The notes below the pieces were generated by a model. It saw only the letters and a program-made list of their open reading frames with translations. It was not told the origin of the DNA and did no database searches. From positions 32,860,001-32,924,000 of the forward strand of contig OY292278.1 of NCBI GenBank assembly GCA_958496175.1: a stretch of 64,000 nucleotides of DNA, given 5' to 3'. A program made the position numbers and the translations under genes. This stretch comes from Sisyra terminalis. Lineage: Eukaryota > Arthropoda > Insecta > Neuroptera > Sisyridae. Shown here in pieces: positions 11,726 through 24,600 of the stretch (within the stretch, counting starts at the first letter, position 1; every line of letters begins with the position of its first letter).

Positions 11726-13029
11726 GTAGCGGCGTTTAAGGTAAATCCTGACATCCTAAATCAAAGAAGAAAATAATTTTCTTAAAACAAATTTAAGAAG
11801 AACCTGTGTATGTTAAGATGATGTACAATAAGATCATTTATTTTTTTTGTTGGCAAACTTTTTTAGAGATACACATCATTGTTTTTTTCTAATTAGCGCC
11901 CCCTTGACTAAAATCTTAGCTACGCCCTTGTATAAAGTCATTGATTATCTAAATATGTTTAGATGAGCATTCAATAACAAATAATCGATTCCCTGATTTA
12001 TTTATACGAAAAAGCTTAACATTTGAATTTATTGCAAAATGATTGATCAATGAAAAACAATGTACTGAAGGTTATACTTTCAACAAGTTGACAGGAACTT
12101 TTTCTTTCAAATCAATCAATTTTTATTAATTTGATTCGTTTCTTCCATTAAGTTATATTACTTAATAAAGATTGCAAATAAATTGGGAAGAAAGAATAAT
12201 ACGTTCTAGCAAGACTTACGTAACAACAGAGTAATAAATATGGCAAATTAAAAATCATATAAAACATATTAACAAGAATTGTTGAAATCAGATAAGAATA
12301 AATAACAATTATATTAAACTTCGTGCAAAACATATTTATGAAGTTGGAGTTAATAAAATATAAAGTCATACGAATAGGGAAACAGTTATTTGATTCTGTG
12401 ATGGCGGCGCAATTTCTATGACAATAAAATTTATTGTATTGTGATACTTAATCTCATGAATAATTACAAAACTGCAATAAGTAATAAATAGGAGTATTTT
12501 ACCTCGAACTGAAACACTTTCAGCAAAACAATTCAAATTTTTCTTGGAACCTTTTCATGAAACAAGCCGTTGCCAACCAAGGCTAGAATTCATCGAGTTT
12601 GAGCAGCAATCAACACGACAAACCAACACTTGGAAACATATTTTAACACCTTTTCATTACGATCAGATATTTTCGAGAATAATATAGAAAATATTTCTAT
12701 ATCAACAGCGAGATGTATGAGAGAAATAGTCGGGTATCTACGTTATACATAATATAAATATTACATTTATTATGAAATCGAAACGTGAAGAAATGATAAT
12801 TTGTTTAGATTAAATTTCATCTGCGATGAAAACACCTTCGTGTAATTTCCATAGCGTCTATCTCTGTTCAGAAGAAATATTAAAATAAATATGATATCTT
12901 TTCCGTTGTATCTTGCCGTCTTTCTCGACATATATCCACCCACGCGAGTACCTATCGATGAGGATATTTTCACGAAAATGAATGGCGCTTGAACGAGAGG
13001 AATAACTTAATGAAATTTACATATTTAGA
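11726..13029. other. AT-rich intronic sequence with a possible transposon end
   Basis: A GC-rich string at 11897-11932 (reverse complement CAAGGGCGTAGCTAAG) resembles the edge of a hAT-type element, but no partner end was found. Nothing else was recognised. Confidence 0.3.
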
Positions 13030-13290
13030 TCTTCGTTATGTATGTGGCAAAATAATTCAATGATAAATGTTCTTCGTAAATGTATTTGCGAAACAGGCGA
13101 CGGACGGTACAGGGGAAGATTGGGAGAATGGGTGAGCGTTTGTATGGGATTTGCTGGATTCGTATACGCACGGATAGTTTGTAACTTAATGGTGGAATTC
13201 TCTGATGGGAACTCGTACGGGTGATGACAAGATTTATTGCTGCTATTTTGATGTACAGAGATTATTGCGCTGTACACTCCACTCGCGAAT
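13030..13290. other. GC-richer island open on both strands
   Basis: On the plus strand an ATG at 13042 opens 60 codons containing GRYRGRLGEWVSVCMGF. On the minus strand a longer frame from 13277 (GTG, not ATG) is proline- and serine-rich at its centre. No family is recognised and neither strand has clear splice support. A conserved regulatory island or decayed element is as likely as an exon. Confidence 0.2.
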
Positions 13291-13559
13291 ACAAAAAGAC
13301 TGTAAGTAAAAATTTTTCCCGTTAATAATGTCCATTTGTTGTTTTATTCGTCGATCTTACATCCTCATCTATCTTTGCATTTTGCGAACATCTTTGCAGA
13401 TCACAAATTGATTGCATTGCATTAGCTCTTACATGACATCCGTTAGCATTCAATACGATTTGAATACATTTGCAAAGTGCACAGTAAAAACTAAACAATA
13501 TCCCAAAGCTATTCAAACCACAGATTTTCAATTTAAAGTTGTCTCTTTTAATTGATTAA

Positions 13560-14223
13560 CCCTTTGCGCCCCACAGGGAAACCATCTAAAAGTCTTCAAA
13601 CTCGAAAGCTCCGCTGTGGAAACAATGCGAATAGTTTTCAGTTCGTAACATAAGGACAAAGACAAATCCTAAAAACTGTTCCTAAAAGCCCTGAAATGGC
13701 TGAAACAACTATTTTTCTAGGAATCTAGGGGATGGAAAAACCAATGCCACATTAGAAGTTTGTACGATTGTTGATGGACGAATTGGTTCGGTATTTTCGA
13801 TAAAACAGCAAATCTAGAGAATTCATTTACTAGCTCAATACAGAGGCCAGGCTCAACTATCACTAGAGCATTATATGTTCCGGAACCAAGAAGGATTGTG
13901 TTGTAATAGAAAAATTCCGAGTGAAAGATGGCAGACCCATTATTTTTGTTGCTACCTGTGTAAAAAAGCCAAGATTACATATTGGCGATTGCTTTCAGAG
14001 GGTCATATCACATCTAAGACGATTCCAAAATGTAATAATTTTATATTTATTTTTTTTATATATTACAACATTTGCAACCATAATCAAGAAAAAATAATAT
14101 GCAACGATTAATTTTCTTTTAATGCGCATATCACTTACTCATGTATACTTAAATATGATCTTTTCCCTGAAATCACTCGAGTCGCTGGTAATACAAACGT
14201 AAAAAGACTTCGAGTGCAAATGA
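13560..14223 (+). mobile_element. Deleted piggyBac-like element
   Basis: TTAA at 13556-13559 is followed by CCCTTTGCGCC, and the right edge GAGTGCAAATGA is followed by TTAA at 14224-14227. TTAA targets with CCCTTTGC(A/G)C ends are the piggyBac signature in insects. Inside, a broken plus-strand frame at about 13920-13990 contains HYFCCYLCKKAKITYW, reminiscent of the cysteine-rich zinc finger at the C-terminus of piggyBac transposases. At 664 bp it lacks the catalytic domain and is dead. Confidence 0.6.
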
Positions 14224-14227
14224 TTAA

Positions 14228-15719
14228 TATATACGACTATGTGCGGAGTAGCATACTGGATAAGTGGTTTTCACGGTTTTGGTGGCACATTGACGTTCAA
14301 GTTTGAATGATAGTACATTTTATGTAACACTAAATACTCATTTAAAGTACTTCTTTATCTACGAAATTTCAACTTTAACCTTCAGGAGCTAACGCACTAA
14401 CAGGTCACATAACATAACACTGCTCGTGTAGGATGTAGTCCTCCCCAGACCGATTTTGTTGCTTTCAGTGATTTATCCTGTGCTCTGCTTATTGGGAAAG
14501 TGAACCACAATTTTACATGTAAAGATTTAGTATCAAAGATATAGGAGTAAGGTATGAGGAATCCATATCACATTTTTAATTCCTCTTTACCTATTATAAG
14601 CTATCTATGTTCTTTTTCAATTATAATTCTTTACTATACAAATGGAGCATAATTCAAAACTCAAAAAGTCATAAATCTTAGTAATACCCTATACAAATAT
14701 TTCAATAGTTTGGGTAAGACACCTTTCAGTATAATTATCCTCTTGCATCTGACTTTGTCGTAATTATTTATTCCTCAACTTCACTTCTTCATTACTTTAT
14801 TCTTTACTGTAATATTTTAATGGCAATTATTAAAAAGTAACAGAAATCTTTAAAATACTAATTGTCTTATCAGTTATCATATTAAAAAGTATACAAGTTC
14901 AAGCATCTTTACATTGAACAAAATTAACAATGCACTCATTTCAATATTTTTATCTTTATTACATTTACACTGCAGTAAATTACCCGTGAACATTATCTCT
15001 ATTCTATATATCCTCAATATAAAGGTTCATTTTTTTCATTGAAATAAATACAAAATTAATATTTTTTCACTTGTGATCCTTGAATATGTTATCAGCAACG
15101 GTATTTGTTGCAAATTGTAAAAGTTTCAAAGTTAAAACTTGTTCAAACATTTAATAAAAAATATTTTAATATTTTTTTTGTTGTCTATGAAACTATAAAT
15201 ATATTGGTTATAAAGAAAGCAAGAAAATTTAGAGTTCAAAAAAATTAGCGAAGGCATAGTAAGCAACTATAAGATCAAAAGGTTCAATGAGTTTGAATTT
15301 AAGTCTTGGGAAGAGCAAAATATAGTATTATTTTAAATTTGCTTTAGCTGGAAATAATTTTACAAATGATGAACTATTGGTAAATTGGTTTCAAATATAG
15401 TAAATCAAACCATTATAAATATAGATATTAATTATTAGAAAACATCTTAAGTATTCTTCCCTCTTCTTTTTCTTCTTCATCTTCTTCGGCATTTTCTCGT
15501 AACGAGTTCATCGTTTTTCCTCTCCACCATTCTCCGATTTTCCAACCCCTCTCTTCTAGATCTATCTCTACCATAACATTAATATTCTTCTTTCAAAGTT
15601 TATGTTTCATTTGTAATCATTTTATGAACTTTCGAAATTTTGTAAAAATAACTAAGTACTTGAACTTACAAAATTCAGTTAACGAATATAGAATATATTG
15701 TAGTACAATCAGCCTATCT
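14228..15719. other. AT-rich intronic sequence, no gene recognised
   Basis: Apart from a CTT-rich pyrimidine run at 15460-15500 there is no visible structure. Confidence 0.4.
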
Positions 15720-16640
15720 AGATGTTTTTGACCTCTAAGCTCAAAACGTCGAAATGTGTTGAAAATCGAATTTTCAGGAAACTAGGTAAAACCACTAACA
15801 TCTCAATTTTTGACAATTTTTTTTTAGTGGAGTAATTAAAAACAATCTGATGAAAATTGGGAAAGATATTTTGAAAAAACATTTTTTTCGAATTTTTTTG
15901 TTAACGTATCTTCCGAACGAATCAACCGATTTTTATGCGGTTTGCGACATTCAACGCAGTTTTTTAATCACAATATAATTATTTCTTACAAAAAAGACAA
16001 TATGACGAAAATTGGAGAAGATATTTAGAAAAAACACTATTCTGAAAATATTCACATTGCCATATCTCTCGAACAAATCAACCGATTGAGATGCGGTTTT
16101 CGGCGTTCGATGCAGTTTTTTAAGCTTAAAAATATTATTCAGTACAAAAAATCGATTAGACGAAAACGTTGAAAATTATTTTGAAAAAACACTTTTTAGC
16201 GAATTTTTCGACAACGATATCTCTCGAAGGAATCAACTGATTTCGATGCAGTTTACTGCAATCGACGTCGTCAATTAAAGTTAAGAGCTGATTAGTTTTT
16301 GAAATCGATCGTTAAAACCGTTTCGAAGATATATAAAAAAAAAATAGATTCAGAAACATTTTTTTGTCACTTCTTTGGCGATTTTTCGGAATTTATCGGT
16401 TCAAATCGATCTTAAAAGTATAGCAAATCTAATTTGAGTAATGCCCTTTCGAATACCACCAACATCGGTTTCCAATCGGTTAAGCCGTTCAAAAGTTATA
16501 AGAGGTATACATAGAACCACATACATACATACCTACATACGGATATAATCGCGGGAATAGTCGAGGAAGCTTCCTAGGACCTTAAAACGTCGACATCTAG
16601 AGAAAACTTCCCGATTTTCGAAAAAAAATAATTTTCTTAG
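15720..16640. repeat. Dispersed repeat built of ~155-bp tandem monomers
   Basis: At least three diverged monomers start near 15850, 16002 and 16158 (GATGAAAATTGGG / GACGAAAATTGGA / GACGAAAACGTTG). Each contains TATCTCTCGAA-type and AATCAACCGATT blocks followed by ATGCGGTTT and GCAGTTT. A partial fourth follows. AAAACGTCGA recurs at both edges (about 15747 and 16585), and an (ACAT)n run lies at 16520-16540. The array is transposon-like, but I cannot assign a class. Confidence 0.65.
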
Positions 16641-16929
16641 CGGGAAGTTCAAAAGTGGTACTGTAATGCATGATATTTGATTGCTTAATCTTCAGAGAAT
16701 CTTAAACATAATTGTGTTCGTTAAAAAACTGGTAATTTCTTTGATATATATAGATAAGTATTGCAGGTTGGTGATAAAGAAAACGAACTTCGAATTTTGA
16801 AATTATTGTGAGAAATGTTATAAAAGCTTTCAACAAGGATTGCAATGGAGGAAATTTATGCTGATTCTGTAATCTTGGTGTAGGTATCTAAGTTGAGTTT
16901 GGCTTGTCTTAGCTAAAATGTTTGAATAT

Positions 16930-17320
16930 CGTTCGACTGCTTGTGTCAGAGTCGAAACACACTTCATAACGTCTTTGGGACCGATGATGTATGTGCCAAG
17001 GGACCCACAATGCCAGCGGCCAACGTGAGAATACGCAAATCTGATAAAAATATTGAATACGGCGGGCGGGTCTACCCTTTTGTATGTGTTTATATCAGTG
17101 CTGGTATATGTGTGTGTGTTTACTGGAGATTGCCAGTGATAACCAGCACTATGGCTAACATCCACAAGGTGTGCCAGACACATGTACACTGCACCAGTGG
17201 AGCGGAACAGGCGGTTCATGCACAGAGCAGCCCACTCTCCATCCAATACATTCTGCCAGAAAGCAGCACACTTCACACTATATATGATACCTATCAATAA
17301 ATAAACTATAAAAATCTTCA
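16930..17320. other. GC-rich island open on both strands; possible exon(s) or regulatory element
   Basis: This is the most GC-rich block in the window. The minus-strand frame from 17321 starts with GTG directly after TTAATTACAG, a possible splice acceptor, so it could be read as an internal exon. Its first residues are hydrophobic (FIVYLLIGIIYSV), followed by CAAFWQNVLDGEWAALC. Better acceptors sit inside (CTTTCTGGCAG near 17257, TTTTTATCAG near 17042). The plus strand is equally open for 119 codons. No family is recognised. Splicing the FOG-like exon into either internal acceptor in phase gives only short tails. Confidence 0.3.
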
Positions 17321-17329
17321 CTGTAATTA

Positions 17330-18527
17330 ACGATCTTGTTCAGGTATCAGCGAACCCCTTTATGTTATAACAAGCTTCATTTACGTTCCATATCTTTTTT
17401 CCAAAGAATAAACACGATTTTTTTTTAAATCTTACCATACCTTCAATCTTAACATTCGACCACTTTCTACTCCGATTTGATGGCAAGATTTTAATTAATT
17501 ATCGCGCGAAACAAATATTTCTATAACGGCCATTACAAAATCAAATTATCTTCTCACTATTTTTCTTGCACTCAACTCCAAAACTAGATATTCCTACTGA
17601 TAACAATCTCATTTCAGTTTCAAAACTAAATATCATATTTATATAAATTTCTCACGCATATCTTCTTCCGAAGACATAAATCTGTCGTAACGAAAATATC
17701 TGAACCTCAATGCTTAAATTAAACATGATCTAATAATTATCTAAGAGATTTATTCGACAGATAATAAAAAAGATAACTTAAGTAACAATATTCTAAGCTA
17801 AAACGACTATAAAAACTTTACATACATAATATATCTACAAACTTTTTAAGAAATTATTACAGAATTTAAGAACAATAAGAAATGATTTAATCGTCACATT
17901 ATTTTTTCAGTAAAATTTTTCTTCTTTTGAAATACTTTCAAACTGGTTAATAGTTCCAAAACCAGCTATTTCATTTAGATATCGACATCTTTAGTCTCGT
18001 CTCGATCTCGTCTTAAAGTCGATATTACACGAAACAGATATCCAAATTTAATTTCACCTTTAAGACTACGCAATGAAAATTTTAGTTATAAATTTAAATT
18101 TTAGTAATGAAAAAAATAACTCAAACTTTAGATATATTTCGAGGCTTGAAATTTTCGACCTTGTCTCGTCTAAATTTCACGTATCGTAATCTCGTCTCTA
18201 CTCGAAAGAGACGTGGTCTATAATAATCCTATTTGTGCATAGTTTAACGTGCACTTCACCGATTTTTTTTAGTTTTATATTTTAAAGTCTACGTATTGAT
18301 AATATATATTTAATCTATCGGATAGAAGAAAATAGATAACTTTTGATAACATAGATAATTAAAAAATTTCGTCTTATTTAAGTTCCCTTCCTTCTTTTCG
18401 TTCCATTTTCTGTGACCTCCCACCTCCCATACATATTACGCAACGAAAAAAAGAAAATAATAACTAATATAGTAAATTTGAATAGTAGCTAGCATTAATT
18501 TGCTAATTGTAGCAAGTTATGACCTGT
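17330..18527. other. AT-rich intronic sequence, no gene recognised
   Basis: A cluster of CTCGTCT repeats (about 17995-18200) is the only pattern noticed. Confidence 0.35.
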
Positions 18528-18535
18528 GTATTAGA

Positions 18536-18908
18536 CACAGAGATGTAGTATAGAGTGCTCATGTTGCATATTACCAATGCAATTTTCATGGCCCAACAAA
18601 TCCCCTCAAATTTTGGAGATTCTATCTCTGTCTTCTTAAGTTTTAAATCGTGCTTCAATCGAATTCGTTCAAATAAAATGATAGCTGGAGAGAGATACAA
18701 GGAGACCACAGAGACCATATTCCTAACATTCCCTGCTATTTTTTTAATTCCTTAATACTTTCATTATATTTCAAGATTGAAATAAATTTTCTGAAAATTC
18801 CAGGTTTTCTAGGTCAATGGTCACTCTAGAGATGGGATATTCGACTGTTTGCTGGATTAAATAATGTTAACAGCATGAGTCCTCTATAGTCTATACTACA
18901 TCTCTGTG
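18536..18908. mobile_element. MITE with CACAGAGATG termini
   Basis: The left terminus CACAGAGATGTAGTATAGAG matches the reverse complement of the right terminus ending TACATCTCTGTG. The flanks GTATTAGA (18528-18535) and GTATTATG (18909-18916) look like a diverged 8-bp target duplication, suggesting a hAT-type element. A related truncated copy lies at about 48250-48372 and shares CTCAAATTTTGGAGATTCTA. Non-coding. Confidence 0.65.
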
Positions 18909-18916
18909 GTATTATG

Positions 18917-21540
18917 ATACAATGCATTTAAATGAAAACATTTATAAATTTACCAGTATGAATATAAAATAAATGACTTTCAAACATTATAGAAAGATAA
19001 AACAAACAAATCGAGAGAAAAATTGAAGTAAATTTTTTGAATAAACTGCGATTATCGCTTTTGCTTAGACCCCTCCAACCCCTTGTGTCACATCTTGTAC
19101 ATTAAGTGTCATTCTCTTATCACATCCTCTCACCCCTTTATAGGCGTAAAGTATCTAAGTTACTTCAAAGTAACTACTATACTTTTTTCCTACAGCTCTG
19201 AGCTTGGGGGTTGTTGAAGCTGCTATACAAATAGTTATGGATCGAAAAAGATTTCCTGAGGGTAAAATTCTTTCAGCCCTTCATGAAACTTTTTGGTTTT
19301 TATGGTTATTGAATATTACCTTTATGACCTAAAAGTGCAGCCACTTTAGGCTAAACAAGTTATGTTAAATTCTTTTTTTCTAATTCAACCCCCTTATATC
19401 AAAAAAAAAAAATAAAACAATATTTTCTGCAACATTTTATGCAATTTTGAACATTTTCATCACCAAGAGTAACTGGTAAATAGTATGACAAAATTACACT
19501 AGAGCGATTATTAGGTTGAATTATATATTAGACTTGTTTGAACCAGGAAAATAATATTTGCAGATATTATCAGCAAATTGTTCTTGAAAATATGAGCATT
19601 TTTTGTTTTTAGTAGAAACCACAGTTTTAATTGCATGAATTTTTTAAAATTTAATATAAAATCCGTTAGTGTTAATTTTCACAATTGATTAGCATAAAAA
19701 ATTATGGATATTTTTTTAATTGTAGTAATTTAAAAATTAGCGAATTAAATTAAGTTTTCAATTATAACAGTGATGATTATCAACGCAAAAACTGAAAAAC
19801 ATAGCCTTAACAACATACACTGCAAAGGTTTCCATTGAAAAAAATCATAATACTACGTGTGTTCTATTCACATAAAATTTCTCACGTATATCGAATGAGA
19901 TCCATTGAAAACAATCATTCAATTAAATCTCTTAGTATTCCATACATTAACCTTCATTTATTGGAGTTGAAAAATGTTCGGTATCTCTGCAAAAAATAAA
20001 TAAATGCAACGTTGCAGCAATGCATATTATGATTTTACATATGAAATATACTTAGTGTTAATAATACAAATGAATTGACTTGAACAATTTTTTTTCCTTT
20101 TTATCATACATCATTGTACTGAACAGAAAGAGGATAATCTCCAGTTTTGACCTCGCTTGATAAAATTCAGCTTGGAATCACTCATGACATTTTTTTTAGA
20201 TAATTTTAACTAAATCTTTTATCAAATTTGTTACTGTTTAAAATTTTTAAAGTCGAAATAGTAATGAATGGTTTTGTTTTATTTCTTTTTTACTTAACCA
20301 CCAAATTGTGAGATATTTGCTTAGTAAAATATAAGTTTGGTAATCTGGATAATCTGGTGGATGAGATTATTATTTTCAGCCACCCGCTACAGCTAAATTG
20401 AAGAGGGTTGGGAAGGTTCCGAGATGGGAAGTCAAATGGTAGATAAGCGCAACTCGATGTTTTTAAATAAAACAAACACGGAGAAAATTAAGGCCGTCCA
20501 CACAAACTTGGATAAATATGTATGAAACACATATGTAGGCATAGATGGATGTATCTTTCGAGCCCATAACGTTTAAGTCCAGAAAAGAGATGAGATGGTA
20601 AAAGCGACCCATTGTAAGCAATAAATTACATTCCGATTATGATGCTGTATCGCTGATAGGTGTAGAGAAGGAAGGTAAAGAAAAAGCAACATAAACCACT
20701 CGCCCATATTTATTGTGAGATTATACATTTAATATTTTAATATTCCATATCTGATTTGAGCGTTAATAATATAAAAATAATAACAATAAAGCAGAAATAA
20801 AACGACGAAAAGAACGTAAACGTAGGCAGACAAAAAAAATTAACGAAAATCTTCCTACCCATTGTCTGCTTAATTCCCGTTACCAGTATCTTCATTCAAA
20901 AACATCACCAAAAAAAAAAAGAGAAAACTTCAAAGAAAAACCATCATCTTGTCTCAAGACACTAACCGGCAACCCTTTAAATTTTCACGATAAAACAAAT
21001 TCGCATTATAAAAATTGTTATATTAGCGATCACTCGGCCTTAGTAGAACCTATTTCATATAATTAGCATACATAAAGACGTAATTATCGCATTTAATTAA
21101 AATTTTCCCATAATGACGGATATTAAAAGTGTAAGTACTATTTTTTTTTCAAAAAGTTATCCAACGAAGAAGGAAAAAACTTTCTGTGGAATAAACATTT
21201 TTAGCCAAAGAAAACGCCGATTAAAATTGGACGCCAGTTGATGAATAATTGATTAAAATCTAATTAGAAGTAATTAGAAAGATTAACAAAACACCTTATT
21301 AATTAAATAAAAATCGATCGATGAATATTTATTTTTCTAAGACTGATCATGTTTCACATGTTTTTAAAGAAAATCTACTAGAATTCATTAGTTTTAAAAG
21401 AAAAAAAAATAGAATGATTAAATAATTTATGAAATAAACATAATTTATGAAGTATAATCTATAAAAGTAAACTATAAATATAAATGTGAATAAAAGTTGA
21501 AAACAAATGTATTTAGAACATATTGCCTCAAATACGTAGT
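18917..21540. other. AT-rich intronic sequence, no gene recognised
   Basis: A GC-richer patch at 19070-19220 (ending GAGCTTGGGGGTTGTTGAAG) looks like old repeat material but has no identifiable ends. Confidence 0.35.
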
Positions 21541-21640
21541 TCGATTGCTAAGCAAACTTCATCAGTGGTCATCAAGTAGTATTGAATCGCTCCGAAATCT
21601 CCTATGTGATGAGTCACTGCTATATATTGACTCATATTTG
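21541..21640 (-). mobile_element. Penelope-like tail with hammerhead-like motif
   Basis: Read on the minus strand, CTGATGA (21565-21559) is followed by TTGC-TTA-GCAA, a hairpin, then GAAC where the hammerhead core has GAAA. The upstream block ATTCAATACTACTTGATGAC is shared with the copy at 31885 (+), and related sequence occurs at 31350 (-). It is a tail only; no coding region was found. Confidence 0.45.
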
Positions 21641-24600
21641 AGGAAGTTTGCTTTATAATCAAAACATATGCTTAAAGCTTCTTTTTGAAAATTACAATTC
21701 ATAAATTGAACAAAAATATGATTAATATATTGCTTAAACAGTATAAATTGTTAAAAGACAACAAAAAAATTTAATTAAAGAAAATAAGACATTCTACTTT
21801 TACTTTCCAAACTGATTTTTATATGAATAAAATAAAATAATTTTCCTATTCAATTTTTTTGTCAAAAATTCGAAAATCGCCTATTTGGAAATCTAGAATT
21901 TGAAAATCAGTTTTCTCAAAAATAAATTTTGTATTATAGAAACTTTACTTACAACTGAAGTGAAAACTAAAAGGGTCAAGTTTATGTTAAGTATACAAGT
22001 GAGTGGATACATTAACGGTAAAATATACATTAATTATTTGATGTGCTATTAGATTTAGACGATAACTTCATCGCTTATTAGGTTTTCAGTTACTTTCTTA
22101 ATTGATCCATTTTAAAAAGCTTACAATTAGGTTTGGACAATTAACGTATTAATTATATAACATACATAAGATAACTGATCTGACATCCATACAATTACAA
22201 ATATGAGGAAAAACAATTTGGAAGAATACAAAGAAAACAAAAATAGGCAAATTTCGGCAAAGACAGCAAATAAATAGTGTATTAAAGCACATTTATGTGA
22301 GTGAAAACCAAATATAATAATAATTGTCTCAAATTGGAGCAAACTGATTGTTGTCATTTGTTTCAACAGCCATTTACACTTCATTTATAACCAATTTTCG
22401 CCATTTGTCAGTTGGGTCAGTGTTGGCTGTAAATATTTCACGAGTAGTTACTAATAGTCAATATTTGTGTATCTTCACTACAAAGCTCGTTTAAAAATGA
22501 ACAATTCTAAAAAAGAAACATTAAAAAATCCTTTGAGCTGTATTACTAAAACCATTTTTGTGTATGGTTACATTACATTGAATTTATTCAATTTCAAATA
22601 ACATAAACTATAATTTAAACTGCATGAGTTGTATTCTGCGAGGAAAAGGATTTATATATTAGTGTAGTAGAACTTAGATGATAAAAGTAGGAAAACTTGG
22701 ATTATCCAAAAAAAAAAAGTTTTAATCGATCTATATTGATCTGAGGAATCTCGCTGGGATAACAATAATGAAAGAACTAGGCCAAAACTTTTTACTCATA
22801 AGTTATAGTGATATACTCGCACATTTGAAAAAGAAGCAAAAATATTATGCATAAATATTTTATCTCATATAATCTTTTTAAAATTCAAATATGTAATTTT
22901 TTATGGAAAAAGTAACATTTTCAAATAAATGTACAAAACATATAAATTTCATTCGAAAATCCCCTTTCTAATTGAAATTTTTAGTAAGGCAAAACGATCC
23001 TCTGCTCAATTTATCTCGTATCGTCTCTCATAGCAACAAAAACTGGAAAAATAAATCATGATAAGAGCAAGTTTAGTTGATATAATAAAAAGATAAGTAA
23101 ATTAAACAAATGTCCATGCTATCAGTCATCGCAGACAAATATTAATATTCGACTCATCCGAACGATAACGAAATACTTTGCGTTATCGACAAAAATAATC
23201 AACGCTTGATAATATATGGCGACATGTTTCTCTAATCATAAACAAATTTACATGTTCCTTAGTTCTTTTTTTTATTCTGTAAAAATATTCCTTCCAACAT
23301 CTGTCCCTTGGAACTATACAATTGTCAACATAAATAAATACAAAATAAATTACGTTCATTGATCACCATGTTGATATTCAATAAGAAAAAAATATATAAG
23401 AAAATGGGAAGAAAACGAAACCTATATTAATCAGATAACAACTAAACGTCTGGTTAAAATTGATAAGAACTCTCTTGAATTATATTTAAATTTAATATTA
23501 AATTTATATTTGAAGGAAAATGTTATTGATTGATTTTAGATTAAGAGTCTACTTATCAGTCTCGAGTTGAAGGAAGGAAATTTTATTAAATTTTCTTTCC
23601 AATTTCGCTCGGAAAACCCTTCATATTTACTTATTTCCAGATAAAAAAGTTACGGGTATCGAATTTGGAGAACTCAATAGAAAATTTAATGAAATTGCTC
23701 CATCTGGCAGTTGCATAAATAACTGCTAGATAAATTATTTAATTAAATATTGACACTAATAATAACATTGGAGATAACGTGAATAGTATCATTATTTATG
23801 TTTGAAGTAATTAGGAAGTTTGTATTATGAAATGTTTACTCACTTGTCGGTGTAAGTAAAGAAATAGTTTAATATTATTTGTGTTATCCTATCAGAAATA
23901 TCTATGGAGTGGAGAATACTCTACAAAATTCATTTGTTTATTACGAAAATGAATAGTAGCTCAATAAATATATTGTTACAGAAGGAATAAATCTATGGAA
24001 TAATTGAATTTCATTTTCCAATTGGCGGATACAATGAACCAAAAAAAATGTTTTCCATAAAACGGTAGCCAATTTATTTACGCATTACTAAAAATCCAAT
24101 GAACAAATTTTCACATTTTTCCCCCCAAAAAGATAATAAAATATTTTAATGAATGGTAAAAAAAAACGATATTTCTTTTCACTAATAAATTATCAATATT
24201 TATAGTTTTCTTACGCCAAGGTCATATAATTAATTCGATTCAAAAATGAACTTAAAATATTTAAATGTTTATTGCACTAAAAGAAACGAATTTAAAGCAA
24301 ATTAAGCATTATGACAAATATTCGAATTATTTATATTCGTATGCCGAATTGCAAAAATCTTTCAAACCCATCAAATTAGGAAAATGTTTTTTGTAATCAT
24401 AAAAGGCTTAGTTAGTGTTTAAGAGTTACGTGATTAACTATCTTTGTTTAAGTGTAACACACTTAAATACTGCATGTTATAATCAGGTAAAAAAAATTAT
24501 TATTAATAGTATCAATTAGAAAAATGTTATACAACAAAAAAAACTTTATAATCGCAAAAAAAGTATCAAAAATTATCCTTTTTCTAGGTGGAAAGTAAAG

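Noticed and set aside
15845..15870. Hammerhead box CTGATGA in the tandem repeat
   Set aside because: No stem II or GAAA box follows at the right spacing, and other monomers lack it.
16830..17321. 163-codon frame read as a secreted protein with signal peptide
   Set aside because: The apparent first residue is GTG, not ATG, directly after a possible splice acceptor, and the opposite strand is equally open. Kept only as a GC-rich island.
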